From contig NW_026944383.1 in NCBI RefSeq assembly GCF_033439725.1, forward strand, positions 3,410,001-3,474,000: a DNA stretch of 64,000 bases. Reading direction: 5' to 3'. The first letter of the stretch is position 1, and every line of letters starts with the position of its first letter. The position numbers were made by a program, and so were the translations under genes. Source of the stretch: Neurospora tetraspora. Lineage: Eukaryota; Ascomycota; Sordariomycetes; Sordariales; Sordariaceae. The notes under the pieces are model-generated. The model searched no databases and had not been told where the DNA came from. It worked only from the letters and a program-made list of their open reading frames with translations. This document shows, piece by piece, positions 1-12,997 of the stretch.

Positions 1-2
1 CG

Positions 3-656
3 GAAAGCGATCTGCCACCGGGAGCCATCACGCTGCAGGATAACGAGCACGACGACGGGCCGGACGGGGCGAACGTGTACGGACGGGACCGCAACCGGGC
101 GTGTTGGGCGAGAAACGTGGATATTGTCGATTATATACTGGTTAATGGGGGGACGGCGAATATTGGGGCGTTTGTTGTTTGGAATATTCGGGTTGAGACT
201 TTGAATGTGCGTATTTCCTTGGGAAGGGGGTGGATTATTGCCCGTGAATCTCTACGGTTCTTGGTTTCGCAACATGGAGTTTGGGACTTTGACTAACCAT
301 CACCGTTTTTTTTTCCTGCAGGGCTCGCGAATGAACATAAGAAAGAGATACTCCGAGTTCGACGGTCTCAGGAAACGGCTCGTCCAGACCTTTCCCAATT
401 TCGAGGCCGCTGTACCTCCAATACCTCCCAAGAGCATCCTGCACAGATTTCAACCAAAGTTTCTCGAGAAAAGGAGGGCGGGGCTGCAGTATTTCTTAAA
501 GTACGTGTGCATTACCTGACGACTTGGCTCCCTTGAACAGCTCGCCTCAGCTAAAGAGAGACACGTTGCTAACTTTGTGGTGACGACAACAGCTGCATTC
601 TACTCAATCCAGAATTCTCTGGATCTCCTGTTTTGAAGGAGTTTCTCTTCTCATGA
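3..656 (+). CDS. ypt35: YPT35-type PX-domain protein, 3' part (5' end outside window)
   Basis: Three exons are visible: 3-206 (open to the window edge), 322-500 and 593-656. Introns are 207-321 (GTGCGT donor, CTGCAG acceptor) and 501-592 (GTACGT donor, TGCTAAC branch at 566-572, CAACAG acceptor). The spliced frame runs through a PX domain: the strands around YILVNGG and FVVWNIRVETLN, then the RKRYSEF motif that binds phosphoinositide head groups, then PPIPPKS, and it ends in FSGSPVLKEFLFS. That short C-terminus directly after the PX domain is typical of YPT35 endosomal/vacuolar adapters. In yeast Ypt35 binds PI3P and recruits the Vps13 lipid-transfer protein to endosomes and the vacuole. The N-terminal region that would carry the Vps13-binding motif is not in the window. 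The family call is firm; the exact orthologue name is inferred. Confidence 0.85.
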
Positions 657-3600
657 AGATAACGATAACGATAAAAGGGAAAATGCGCAAGAGATGATGA
701 ACGAACTCTACTACTTTCGACGAGGTAATGGTAATTTGTGAATGATTCCTGGATCATGGGTAATGCCTAGGTAGTTATGACGACGATGACGGTGGCGACG
801 ATGAGTAAACGGGACACGGACGCGTCTGCGTCTGCGAGTTGACAGGATGGGATGGGATGCCCGAGAGCCGAGACTCTTGAGAGCAAAACATCAGATGAAC
901 TGGACACAGACTAGGACGTGGAGAAATAAAGTTGCATAATGTTTGAAGGAAGCGGCTGGACCCGTTTTACGTTTCTACTTGTTTTTTTAAGATCGGCATT
1001 GCTATGTTTAACCTTGGGACGCTTAAGATGGTTAGAGTTTCTGGAGTTCTTCATGATGTTGGATCAACGATGGAAGATGGGTTTGGCCTCTTCCCTTTCC
1101 CATGCGATGTAGCCACCATTCCCAGTACCGCCTTCTAGACCCAGACCATCGATCCGCCAAGAGGCTATCTACAGTAGGCCGATCTTGAAATCGCCTCTGG
1201 GACAGTTTGCCTTGCTCGGATTCACCAACAATAAGTAAAGTGGATTCGTCGTCGTTCTCACCCGCCATGTCCAAAATTCTAGACGTTTCCCGACTCACGG
1301 ACGTAGATCCGGGCACTGCCGGGCTCCGGGCCAGACAATCAAGAAATTCTCAGCCGCCTTTTGCTTGCTTGCTTATTAACCAGCCTAGGTGTGAGTGGAC
1401 GAAAGGTATGGTGGGTTGGTGGTGTGCTTGAAATTGTGGAATCGTATCTTGGTACGGAGTACGGATGGAATCATCGGGTAGGTAGATCATTTTACATGTA
1501 AGTCGAGAAGGTTCATCAACCCCGCGTTGCCAACGAGCTGCCAAAGCGTGGAGCGGAGTTGAGTGTGTGATTTCCTTTTCAGCGATCTGTTGAGGATCAT
1601 ATGCAGTCACATGTAGTTGGAATGTTTTGAGTACGGTATTTACAGTATCAATGGTCAGAAGAGACCTGTCTGGTTCAATAGTAGTCCAGCCATCGCCATT
1701 TTTGAACAGAGGCGGCATCTCGGGCGGCGGTGGAGAGTCGGCTGTACTACATGCAGGCGGAAACACAGATGAAAAATACCTCAACGAAGACAGAAAAGAT
1801 AAGAAAGGTGAATGATCAACTATCGAGGGCTAGACTTGATAAAATGCAGAATGTGTTTGTTGCGGCTATGAGGGTCCCCCGCCATTCCCCGGGTTCGCCG
1901 TATCAGTTGAGGTTGTAGCGGCTCATCGCCACAGCAAATACGAGGTTCGATGCAAATACGCACAACCACTGGAATCCTACCGCTAGGTGCAAAAAACAAA
2001 AAAACTCCGGTTTGCGCTTCGTTACAAGTTGGAAATAATGTTTCCCGAGTGTGCCGTGAAGAAAGGTATCAGTCAGGTGAGACGTGGGGTTGATGTCCTT
2101 CGAGGTAACTCCGTCTTGCCCCCGTTCGGGTCGGGTTCCATGTCCATTCACAAGTGCTCACTCAGATCAACTGGACCTCGTATGAATGCCTCCGAGCGGT
2201 CGGTCTCCCTCCCCATAACGAAATGGACTATGGGTATGCAGCATGCATTCACGAATGCAACCTACCTATAACGGGCCAGCCGCGTCCAATGCGATAAAAG
2301 AGTTGCTTGCCGCTTTTTCCATTCTCCATAGAGGACGAGAAGATCAAGACGCCGCAAGCCGCAGGCTGTAGGTTGTTGCCAACAAGACGTGTGTGGGTTT
2401 CAAGAGACAAACCTTCCGTGTTTGGGACCACCATTGCGATGCCGTAGAATTATTGAGTACTGGCTCGGGTTTCTGTGTTCTGCTGCCTGGAATCCGGTGT
2501 TGTTGTGAAATCTGTTGACATCGAGAGAGATGTTTACTCCAGGAGAATAGTTGCGGATCGACAGTGCACAGCAGCAATCATCAGCAGGTGCAAGCAAGCC
2601 CAGAGCAACTGGAGACCGGCCGCCGCTCGGTGCATGCCGGTCGGTGCAGTTGTGCACCTCCAAAAGTGTCGATCGCCGTAAACCTTATCAGGACGGAGAT
2701 GCGTGTTAAAATGCTGGTTACCCTATTCCCGGTAATTTTGAGATTAAAATTATGGGATAAGCATTTGGGGTCTTACCACTAGACTTAAAACAGGGCAGAT
2801 ATAAGACAGCAACATCATGGGTTGTTTCTTGCTCTTGCCTACGACTATGGTATTCGTCCCAAGTCTCTCGGATGTCTATGCTCATTATGTGGGATATGAC
2901 GATTTATGTCGGCCTCTACACAAGTTGAAGAGTACATACAGCATGTTCAAGAACAACCACAAGGTTCATCCGATCGTAACAAAACGTCCGTGGAGGTTCC
3001 AGCGGACCGTATCCATCCAAACCTATCGATCAAAGTCCATCCCCATCACACGAGAAATGGGCATCCAGCCTCCTAGCGGCGGAATTGACTTGCCGCGATT
3101 GGACAAACCGGCGGTGCAAAGAGTTCAACGTGTGGAGTAAGTTGGCATACCCATCCCTGCCCCGGCAAGTTCGCTACCGTCGACGCGATGCAACACTCCA
3201 GGGATGGGGAGGATGGACCAGCTCAGGCCCAACTAAGCCTATCAGCGGGCTTGGACTGCTCATTTAGAGCTCGAATAGTGGGCTCTGGGCCTCGGGAGCA
3301 GCCACGGGCGTTGATGATCCATCCAGAGCCATCAAACCCTCAAAATCCGTCAGTCCAATTTGATGCTTGGCCTGCTAGGGTACCCTGGCCTCCTTTTCCC
3401 TTTCCTCCTCGTCCTCCACGCTTTCTCTCCGCTCCTTCCTTTATCTCCACTGCCCCAGTGACTTTCTCTCATCTCCCCCATAATCCGGTCGTTTCCTTCC
3501 AGATCCCTTGGGACCCTCGCCTGCTTCTAGGATATTCTCCTGATCTCTTAAAGTCCTCAAGTGGTGCTGTCACTCGCTCTGACCTTTTTACCTGCCTGAC

Positions 3601-3964
3601 CTCTTGCTCTCATTTCCGTTCGGATCTCCTCAAGTTCAGTTCAGGACCGTCGAAATCCCGTTAACTTCACCTCACCGTCGTTGTCGTTGCTCGTGCTCCC
3701 CCGTACATTCCGAGTTTCCTGTAAGTGAGCTTTGGTTTCCATCAGATCTGAGAGTTGCCTTGAGTTCTCTTGGTTGAATGGCATGTCCATTCATTCCATG
3801 GAGGTCACGGACAACGCCGTGATCAAACTCCAGTTTCTCTGTTACACCGAGACGTTCCATGACGATGCATGATTGCTCACCGTTAGTTTGTACAGAGTGA
3901 ACGAACATAATCAATCCAACCACTCATCCACCCGTCCACGATAATTCAAATCCAATCTTTCACA
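657..3964. other. Gene-poor intergenic region, 3.3 kb
   Basis: I find no supportable gene. Open frames here (for example 1350-1784 on minus and 3188-3664 on plus) show no domain, no splice-consistent extension and no codon pattern like the neighbours. A candidate polyadenylation signal AATAAA lies at 925-930, downstream of the PX gene. A small inverted repeat (TAATTTT at 2733-2739, AAAATTA at 2746-2752) can form a 7-bp hairpin. From about 3395 to 3720 the plus strand is strongly C/T-rich, as in many fungal promoters and leaders, and this probably belongs to the gene starting at 3965. Confidence 0.5.
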
Positions 3965-4705
3965 ATGGTTGCCTACAGCACTACCCTCCTGGCTCTTGCC
4001 AGCTCCTTGACCCTCGTCTCCGCCGACTACTGGGTCAACACTAGCAACATCGACATGGGCACAAAGCGTACGTACCAACCAAGTCGTCCATCGGAGCGTT
4101 ACCAGTAAAAACAGACTCTAACCGGACAATCAGAGAACTGGTGCTTGAACGAACTGGCCAGCTGCCCCCTTATTTGCCAGCAACAGGATCTTGGTCCTAT
4201 CGAGAAAAACCTTTGCGATGCTGTATGTGAATGAAAAAGCCCCCCTCGAAGCTGAATGGCGTATGTTTTGTAATGTTGCTAATCTCTGAACCAGGACACC
4301 CTTGAATACGCATGTGTTTGCGGCAACGGCCAGACTCCCAACTTGACCGAGTACACTTTGACGATTCCTTACCACACTTGCGTCTACTGGGTTCAGGAAT
4401 GTATCCAGGACAACACGGGCGACAACCTTGCGCAGGCCGCCTGCGCCGCGGACCACCCATGCGGTGCTAAGGACCCCAAGAGATCCAACGCGACCACGAC
4501 GTCGACTGCTTCCAATACCGCCAGCCCAACCGCTTCCAGCACAGGCACTGGCGTCTTCACAGGACTTGCCGGCGAGAGCAGCGGTGGTGCGGATTCGAGC
4601 AACAACGGCGGCCACAAGAAGAACGCCGCTCCCCGCATGCTGGAGTCGATTGGCGCGACCCTTGTCTTTGGCAGTCTCTTTGCTGGTTTCGCCATCATGC
4701 TCTAG
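3965..4705 (+). CDS. Secreted, probably GPI-anchored DUF7707-type cysteine-rich protein
   Basis: Three exons: 3965-4067, 4134-4222 and 4295-4705, giving 200 residues. The protein has an N-terminal signal peptide (hydrophobic core TTLLALASSLTLVSA, cleavage likely before DYW near residue 21). A compact cysteine-rich domain of about 100 residues follows, with the pattern NWCLNELASCPLIC, then CDAD, YACVCGNG, HTCVYWVQECI and AACAADHPCG. A Ser/Thr/Ala-rich linker comes next, and the C-terminus is hydrophobic (GATLVFGSLFAGFAIML), as expected for GPI attachment at the cell surface. Cysteine spacing and architecture match the fungal DUF7707 family, often labelled GPI-anchored serine-rich protein. Its biochemical role is not known to me; a cell-wall or surface role is inferred only from targeting signals. 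Splice sites GTACGT/ATCAG and GTATGT/CCAG are consensus. Confidence 0.85.
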
Positions 4706-6549
4706 GCTAGCGTTTTTTTTGACGTTTGCGGTCGTACCGGATGTGCGTCGAGCTTTTTGGGGGGGGGGGGGATCAAATGTGAAGGCGAGAGCCGTTTTCA
4801 CAAAAGAGGAGGAGGATGTTAGGGATTGACCTCCTGGCGAATCCGATCAGTTGCTGCTCGATGGATGGCAGCAGAGTCTGTTGAGGTTATAAAGGGAGCT
4901 TTCAGGATATGAAGCAGTGGAGGGTGTCATCTATCACATGCCCTCATGGAGCCACGACATGCTATCATCAACATCACCCTAATATTTCAACAAGCGCATG
5001 GAACAGTTCTGTCTTTTTTTACGGCGTCTCTGGAGCTTTAATGGCATCTTCTTGCGGGTTTTTTGATGGAAAAGGGAAATCATTTTGTCAAGCGGTTGCT
5101 GGGCGTTTCTCTCAGTTTTATGTACATGACTACTGTGGTTAACACGCCTAATTGTGGAATGTGTGTTATTGTGTTGCACATCATGATCAATAATTTCTTG
5201 ATTCGGCATCGGATCATCTTGTGCAACTTCGCCTATCTTGTCTGCCATTGCTTGGCCAAGTGTCCTAGCTGCATGTCAGTTGTGGAGTAAAAGATGCCGA
5301 CTTGGATACAGGTACCTTGATGGTCTATAAAAGAGGTGAGGTTGATACTCGGTAGAAGCTCGCTCAGGCTGAAACAAAACAGGTCGTCATAAGAGGTGTA
5401 TATGATATGGAGACGTACAAGTACACATCCTTCGATTGGGAGTTTAGGCGGTGACTGCCTCAAGCAGCCATCATGGACAGGGGGTTTTTCACGTGTCAGT
5501 ATAAACAGGCGCGCCAGCGAACCTTTGGGACGATTGGGGGTGCAGATCCTGCCCAGCCGCCGCGCGCGTGGATCTCAGGGACTGCTTTGCAGAGACAGTT
5601 GGCAGGACGGCCCGTTAACACCCCCCTCTTCGTCTTGCTTCGTTTCAAACGACACCTGGGATTGGACTTTCTCGACAATTGGCACAGACCTAGACTCGGA
5701 TAAAGCCTACCGATTCCCAGTGAGCAGTCAACTTGTGAGGGGGGCGGGTTGTGATAGAATCCAAAACAGCTGTAGCAGAATTCAAAGCTTCGAGTTCAGC
5801 AGAGAGTCGAGAGAGAGACTCGTTCGTGTGGAACCGCAGGGATTGGGGACCTCCTAACAACAAATGTTTTTGTGTTTGGAGTGCCGTCACCGCCAAGCTG
5901 GAAACTTGCCCCCCGGTTTTTTTTCTCTCGGGATTTTGTACTCTAGCCTTGCTCCAAAAGCAAAGAGTTGTTCGTGGTGGTCGATTTGGCAGCCTTGAAT
6001 TCCTTCCCGGTACAACTCCTTTAAACATCGCGCCCCGCGCTCACTCCGCCTCCCGTCACCCCATCTCGAAACTTTGTCCGATAAACAACAACTTCCACCC
6101 ACTGCAGGCACGGCTCCCCGCATGACTCGGTCTCAAGTGGCGGACAATCAACTACGAAAACCAACCCGACCGTCCTGTGTTAAACGCCTGGCTGTTTTGG
6201 CCGTGGTAGGCGAATCGAGCAAAATGGCCACTCCCGGTTTGCTCAAGAGTAACAGTGCGCTACCTTTTCCCTAACAACCTGCCTTGCTGCCAACCTACCT
6301 GCCCCCCGCCGGCCTTGTCCAGGTGAGGCAGTTGCCTGCCCTTCACCCGAAGTTGCCCGGATGCCATCTGCCCAAAACCCCACTCTTCGTCGTCCATCAC
6401 TTGCACGTCGGGCCTGGGGCACATGTCAACCACGACCGCAGACATTGTTACTACTTCGAGTTTCTACTTAGCGTGGTCCATGTCATTGCCATCTCCGTCG
6501 CGTCGTCCACCAGGGAGCTCAAGTCGGTTGTTGCCTCCAGCTTGCTGAC
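4706..6549. other. Intergenic region between DUF7707 gene and phosphotransferase gene
   Basis: No gene supported. It should contain the 3' UTR of the upstream gene and, from about 5860 onward, a C/T-rich leader and promoter for the gene starting at 6550. The frames at 5396-5857 and 5751-6125 have no recognisable protein content. Confidence 0.5.
4759..4771 (+). repeat. Poly-G tract (G13)
   Basis: A run of 13 G follows a T5 run, 54 bases after the stop codon of the DUF7707 gene, so probably in its 3' untranslated region. Such tracts are prone to polymerase slippage and sequencing error, so its exact length is uncertain. Confidence 0.8.
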
Positions 6550-8010
6550 ATGAAGGATTCGATATCTGCAGAGAAAGCCGCCGCCGAATGCGTCTCGGAC
6601 GATGCGCTTATCCACCTCAAGACGTACAAATATTCGGCCGTCGACAAGTCGCCCGTCTCCAATTACATCCTTAAGCCCTACGTATGTTAGCCCCTCGCGC
6701 GCGCCTCTCTCCGACCCGACAGGCCTGTAAATAGTGTGAAGAATATCGATGCTAAGATTTGAGGCGCGGTAGTGGAATGCCTTCGTCGAGTTCCTGCCAT
6801 TATGGGTTGCCCCCAACATGGTGACCCTAATTGGGTTCTCCTTCATTGTGGCTAATGTCGGCCTCCTATTGATATTTATGCCAGATCTGGTTGGCCCGGT
6901 AAGACACCCCGTGAATCCTCCAAAAGATTGAGTGTAGCTTTCGTTGCTGACCGATGACTTGGTATTGTCGTATAGGGTCCTTCGTGGCTATACTTCAGCT
7001 TCGCTTTCGGCCTCTTCGCGTATCAGACGATGGACAATGTCGACGGCAAACAGGCGAGACGCACCGGAACCTCCAGCGGCCTCGGAGAGCTCTTCGACCA
7101 CGGCATCGACAGTCTCAACTGCACACTCGCCAGCTTGCTCGAAACCGCCGCTATGGGTCTGGGCACTACCAAGGCCGGTGTCTTCACTGCTCTGTGCCCC
7201 TGCCTGCCCATGTGGTTCTCGACCTGGGAAACATACCACACTCATACTCTCTACCTCGGATACATCAACGGACCTACAGAGGGAATCCTGATTGCTTGCT
7301 TGCTGATGGCGATCAGCGGGTGGTATGGCCCTGAAATCTGGTCCGAAAGACTGGCCGATAACCTCCACCTGTTCAGCTTCCTCGGGTTGAACGAAGAGAA
7401 TCTGGGCGACACCTCCTTCCAGGACATTTGGGTCTACTTCCTCATTGGCGCCATGTTCGTCCACATTCCATTCTGCATCATCAACGTCGTCAATGCCCGC
7501 CTGTCGCGCAACGAGCCTCTTCTTCCGGTCTTCCTCGAGTGGACCCCGATGGTCGTTTTTACCCTCAGCGTTGGCGCCTGGCTCTATAGCCCATACTCGA
7601 CATTGATGGACGAGAACCACCTGGTGCTTTTCTGTGTTACCATGAGCTTCGTCTTTGGCCGCATGACCACCAAGATGATTCTCGCTCATCTCACCAAGCA
7701 GCCCTTCCCCTACTGGACTGTCATGCTCTGGCCTTTGGTCGGAGGTGCCTTCATCGGAAACCTCCCTCGTTTCGGACTTCCTGCTGTCACGGCGCAATTC
7801 GAGCACCTTTACCTGTGGGCTTACCTGGTGTTTGCCTTCGTCGTCTACTCTCGCTGGGCTTGGTTGGTCACTACGAGCATTTGCGACTTCCTTGGTATCA
7901 ACTGCCTTACCATTCCCCACGAGAAGCAGATGGCCAACAAGCAGATAGCGAGGGAGATCGCGGCGCAGACCGCTGCCGCCGTTCCCGTTGGCCCCGCCAA
8001 GAAGGATTAA
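6550..8010 (+). CDS. CPT1/EPT1: Choline/ethanolamine phosphotransferase (CDP-alcohol phosphatidyltransferase)
   Basis: Three exons: 6550-6681, 6773-6898 and 6976-8010, giving 430 residues. The enzyme transfers phosphocholine or phosphoethanolamine from its CDP ester to diacylglycerol, the last step of the Kennedy pathway, in ER/Golgi membranes. The family signature DG(x2)AR(x8)G(x3)D(x3)D is complete at residues 109-131, beginning DGKQARR and ending FDHGID, so the metal-binding aspartates D106, D109, D127 and D131 are present. Around it lie several hydrophobic segments, about eight by eye, starting with the exon-2 helix VAPNMVTLIGFSFIVANVG. The N-terminus LIHLKTYKYSAVDKSPVSNY is typical of the eukaryotic branch. 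The start was chosen because the frame is closed a short way upstream and this ATG gives the expected N-terminus. Choline versus ethanolamine preference cannot be told from sequence. Confidence 0.93.
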
Positions 8011-8790
8011 GAACAGCGCGTAAGCATAAAAGCAACGCAAAGATCCTACGTTCTTTTCTTGCACCTATTTTGATTCTGGCTTTGGAAGAAGCTTATATAT
8101 ACTAGAATCGAACTACACCATAGAGCGGCCGAGTTGGCTAGACTGGCGTGTGCAGCGTTGCCTTTCGCATATAGAGCTCGGAATGCATTGGTATTAGGGT
8201 ATATATATCAGATACCCCTCGGGGTTGTGGGTTTAATGTCAGGAAAGGTCAACAAAAATCAAAACACACGAGACGGTGCGTGGAAACGTTGGGAACAACG
8301 GCAGTGCGTTTTGGAAAAGCAGTGGACAGCCTTCCTTGGGTGGGTTGGTCAGTGGTATGGAATGTACTATATAATCGGGATAGATTCATGAAGGATGATG
8401 GATGAGTATGACAGAGTCTTAATGGCTCTCTAATGAAGCTGGATAATACATGAAAAAAAAGGGCTTCCACAAAGTGTATGGATATCGGGTCCTTTCCGGC
8501 TGTGTGCTAATACCCAAACAGCGGCACTCTCTTTGGGCACTTCGATATCACCTTCCTTGACTCGATATCATGTTTGAAAACGTTGGAAGTTGAAGCAGGA
8601 GCTCACAAACCGCACTAACAGAACTGCCCTGGCCCCTCACGTCCAGGATCTTGATGGTACCAACCGAACAAGAGTATGTTATTTCCTACAATCTGGCCCC
8701 TTTCCCGGGGAGCGCTATCCAGGTCCCAAAAACTTGCCCTACATAGGGTTTTCTTAGCAATTCTCCAGCCACGAAAATGACCTTCTACGT
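8011..8790. other. 3' flank of the phosphotransferase gene
   Basis: No gene is seen. Base composition is ordinary until about 8,780, where it changes abruptly into the A+T-rich island. This stretch probably holds the 3' UTR and the border between active chromatin and the RIP-type island. Confidence 0.45.
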
Positions 8791-9125
8791 AAGATTTGGG
8801 AATTCCCTTAAGCGCCCGCTAATAATATTTGTACTATTATACCTCGTTTGCGCTATATCCCCGCGGCTTTTTTCTAAATTTCCCGCGGTAATTACTAGCC
8901 TTTAAATTTCGCGTAATTGTAATTACGATTGTAATAGAAGGACTATATTTCCCCTTTCCCGTCCCCATATATATATATATATATTCTACTATTAAGGTAT
9001 AACCCTATATCAAAAATTATTAATATATATACTTATATATTAACGTCCTAATGTTAATAATAAGTAAGCGGTTTATTAAGTATTATATATAATAATATTA
9101 TATTTATATATTCATTACTTATTTA

Positions 9126-9392
9126 ATGCTATTCCGAAGCGGGGAAATAGGGCGATTCCTAATAGATTCTCCGATATTGATTAATAAAATTTATTTCAGC
9201 CAATTATTTATAGAAGCAATTGCCGATGATACTAAACTTAGTCCTACTCCTAATATATTTAATAAATTCACGCTTCTTCAATATATAGACGCAAAAGTAG
9301 AAAATACATTCCTATATATATTAAATTTATTTCCCGTACTATCTTCGCTTATTTCTGGTACTATTAATAAGGATAATAATATCCTTAATTAA
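9126..9392 (+). pseudogene. Short open remnant in the A+T-rich island
   Basis: An 88-codon frame survives where all other frames are broken. Its composition is less repetitive than the rest of the island (segments such as IEAIADDTKLSPTP and TLLQYIDAKVENTF). This could be a remnant of a former coding region with many C-to-T changes, or chance. I do not recognise a family. Confidence 0.25.
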
Positions 9393-12300
9393 TATAACTG
9401 ATACAAGTAACAGGGTTATAACTTTATTTAATTAATTTAGATAATTCTACATGAATTTAACGGCGGTCTTTACATCTTTAATAATATAATAGTTATTCGG
9501 TAGCGTTATTATAAAGTAGGAGTATTCCGTATTATATTTAACGAATAGAATTACGATTAGCAATAGATTTTATAATTCTAATTACTAAGGGATTTTTATA
9601 CGAACTGGAAAAGGATAGCGCCCAGAACTAACACACTTACAGTAAAATATAAATATTACTACTGGTTTTATAAGAAAGAACTATCGCTTAGTATAGGAAA
9701 AGGAAAGATTTTAAAGCCTATTTACATTTATTTTCTTTATTCTATACGCTTTAAATAAGTAGTATAAAATGAAGACGGTTTTAAGGAAGTTATTATTAAT
9801 TACTATATTTATAATATAGATTTCTATAATTAAATTATTTTATTAAAAACTATAGAAGAGTACGCCGCGTTTTTACTTCTAATAAATTATCCTATTACTA
9901 TAGTAGAAAGAATAGTTTTTAAGTGCGATAATTCCGTATATAAAGAGCGAATTATTCGTTGCAAGGGATATTATTTTACTATTAAGAAATTGATTAATAT
10001 TATTATATTATTTAGCTTCAAAGCGAAAAAGACAGAACGCTTTGCTAATAGAGACTTTATTCTTGAAAAGGAGTATAACGAATATTTTGAAGAAATTGAG
10101 CGGTTTAAAGATTAGAGAATTAGGCGAATCTTTTTACTAATAGTTAATTTAAAAACGAAAAAAATTGGGGAAAAACTTATATAGGAGCTTGTTTTTATAA
10201 AAGACGAATACTTAAACATTTTGTAGGATTGCAGCGTAATTATTATTATAGATATAATATATAATATAAATTATTACTGCTTCTTTTTATTTATAATTAT
10301 AGTATAGAGTAATTACGGTTTATAGCTTCCTATTATTATTATTTTTTATTATTAAATAAATTAGCAAGATTATTAGCGAATATTTAAAGCTATTAATTAA
10401 ATAGTATAGTAATTTACGAAGTTAAATATTTAAATATATAGTTATAGACGATTCGGTAATTAAATAAAAGGATGTACAGTTTATTTTTAATATTAATAAT
10501 TATGGGGAAGATGCCGTCGAATATTTGTTATACAGGAAGTATATTTAGGGTACGCTTTATAAAAATCTCTCTAAGGTAATGATTATATTTTACGAATTAT
10601 AATTATAGCTTTATATAACCAGTTAATAGAAGAAAAGTACTTCGAGTCTATTAATTAAGTTATTTTCTATTATAACCTAAAATAAATAGGGTATTTCTAT
10701 AGAAATTAGCGCTCTTATACTAAGTATTAAGTATATTAATTTAAATATACGATCCTGCTACTTTTATAAATTGATATCACGAATGTAATTGTGTTTTAGT
10801 ATAATTATTATAAAATTATTAATGTCTTTTTAAAATAGGAGATAATTGCGTAGTATAGTTTAAAAGGTTCTTTCTACGTAGTTATTAATAGAATATACAA
10901 TTATTTTTGCCGGGTTAAAAGGTAGCGATTCCGCTTAAAAATTTATTAGAGGCTATTAATAATTATTTTTCCGGATTTTAGGTTTAATTAGTTACTAATC
11001 TATATATAGACGTTCGTTTTCCGATAATATCATATTACTAAAAGATAGCGGCGGAAATAGTAACCCCTTAAATTTAAATATATTTATATATTTGGTTAGG
11101 AAATATTATTGTTACCTTTAGGAAAATAATTTAATAAATAAAATAAGCTTCTCCCTTACAATTTATTAACTATTAATTCGCTAATATTACAATTTCATTT
11201 TTTTTGTAATAAAGTAAAAAATAAAGAGTCGAATAGTATTTTTATTCCCGAACGATTATTAGTTGAATAAAACGATTTTTATAAATTATAAAATAAGAGA
11301 TTTTTGAATTTTAAAAATAATCTGGTAGGTATAAATAAACGCTTTATAAGTATATTACCATATAAATATTTTTAATTTATTATTTAGTAATTACTTTATA
11401 TTTATATCTAGTATTACTACTTTTTCTTTAATTTGTTGCAATCTATTTATTTTATTTAATTAATTAATCTTTAAGTAGAAAATAAATTCGAAGTTTACGA
11501 AGAAATTTATATATTATTTAAGGGTATTTTTAATTATATTATTAGTATATTTCGAAAGTATAGGTTAAATTTTTAAGAAGTTAATGAGTAATTATTTGCG
11601 AAAGTTTGGGAGATTTTAAATTTTATAGAAATTAACGATAGTAGTCTAAATAAATTAGACTGAATATTAAATAACTTTTACCATATAGTTCGAAATAGTA
11701 TTAACATTATTAGTGCTATTAGAATAAAAGAATTAATTTAATTATTAGAAGAAGCGTGGATTAGATTTTAGAAGTATATATATAGAGTAGGATAGGAGGG
11801 GAATTTGTTAGTTCGTTACTTAAATTTTAATATTAATTTAATTGAAATTCTTTTAATTTATAATATTTATTTAATTCTCGGTATTACTCTATTATAAATT
11901 TATATACTTCCTCTCTTTCGAAAGTTTTAATTGGTTTTATATCTTGCGTTGTATTTGTAATTTGCGGGAAATAAGCTTCTTGGATATATGTTAATATTAT
12001 TTAAATTTAGAATTTTTAAACGTTTTTCTTAGGTAGTACCCTTTAGTTTTATAGCGTAGTATAGAGAATAATATAGTTTTTTACTTTGTACTGGGAAGTA
12101 TGTTTTTATATAGGGTATTAATATATATTAATTATAATTGTTTATGATCAATACTAAATTACTATATTTGCGTATAAATTTATAAAATATTATATATATA
12201 TTTATTATACTTAAATAAATTATTTTATTAATTTTTATAATTTGTATCCAAGTATATAATCATACTTGTAGGTAAATATTTAAATAGTTTATAAATTACT

Positions 12301-12997
12301 ATTAGGCTATTACCCTGTATTAATATTATATATAAGTAATAAAATAAAAAATATTAAAATATTCTTAATTAGGAATAATAATTAATAATAGTAATAATAA
12401 TCTTATTCATGCTTTGACTATTTTAATATAGTCACCTTATTTAGACATACGGTCCTTCGTTGTTCAAAGCCGGGCGGAAAAACCGTATATCTACCACAAA
12501 TACTAGATAAAAACCTCCCACGTCTTTATATCTAATGTATCCTTCCTTCGATCTAAACCTTCCCTTCGTTATTTTCCTATAGTTAGCCCCTTTACCTCTA
12601 CCCTTATTGTCGCTTGAGATCGTCTATTTTTATAGTGGGGAAGGGGGAAGGAAGAGGGGTTTTATAGATTTCGATTAGCGTTCTTAAAGTCTTCTTTCGG
12701 CCCGAAGGCCCTAATTTCAAAGCGAAGGTAAATATTACCCTACTTACTTAGGGAATCGTGCGCTAATTGGGCGGAGAAGTTGTCGTACTATTAAATAGGG
12801 TAATTGCTTTTCGGAGAGTAGAGAATCGATTTAAATTTATTTAGTGCGGCGTCGCTATCGAGGAAGAGATTTTCAAGCGCTAAGTCGCTTTATCCTAGGG
12901 TTTTGGATTAGGGAGAGTCCTATAAGTTTAATTACATACTCATGGTGGGGGAGGAATTCTAATGCCGATCCCGAACCCAAAAAAAATCGGATGGAAG

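Noticed and set aside
1350-1784. 144-codon minus frame in the first intergenic region
   Set aside because: No recognisable domain and no supporting context; kept as noncoding.
3188-3664. 158-codon plus frame before the DUF7707 gene
   Set aside because: Pyrimidine-rich leader sequence that happens to lack stops; Pro/Ser/Phe-rich, no domain.
6988-8064. 358-codon frame on minus, antisense to the phosphotransferase
   Set aside because: It mirrors the real gene's codon structure; the plus-strand product has a complete catalytic signature and this frame has no domain.
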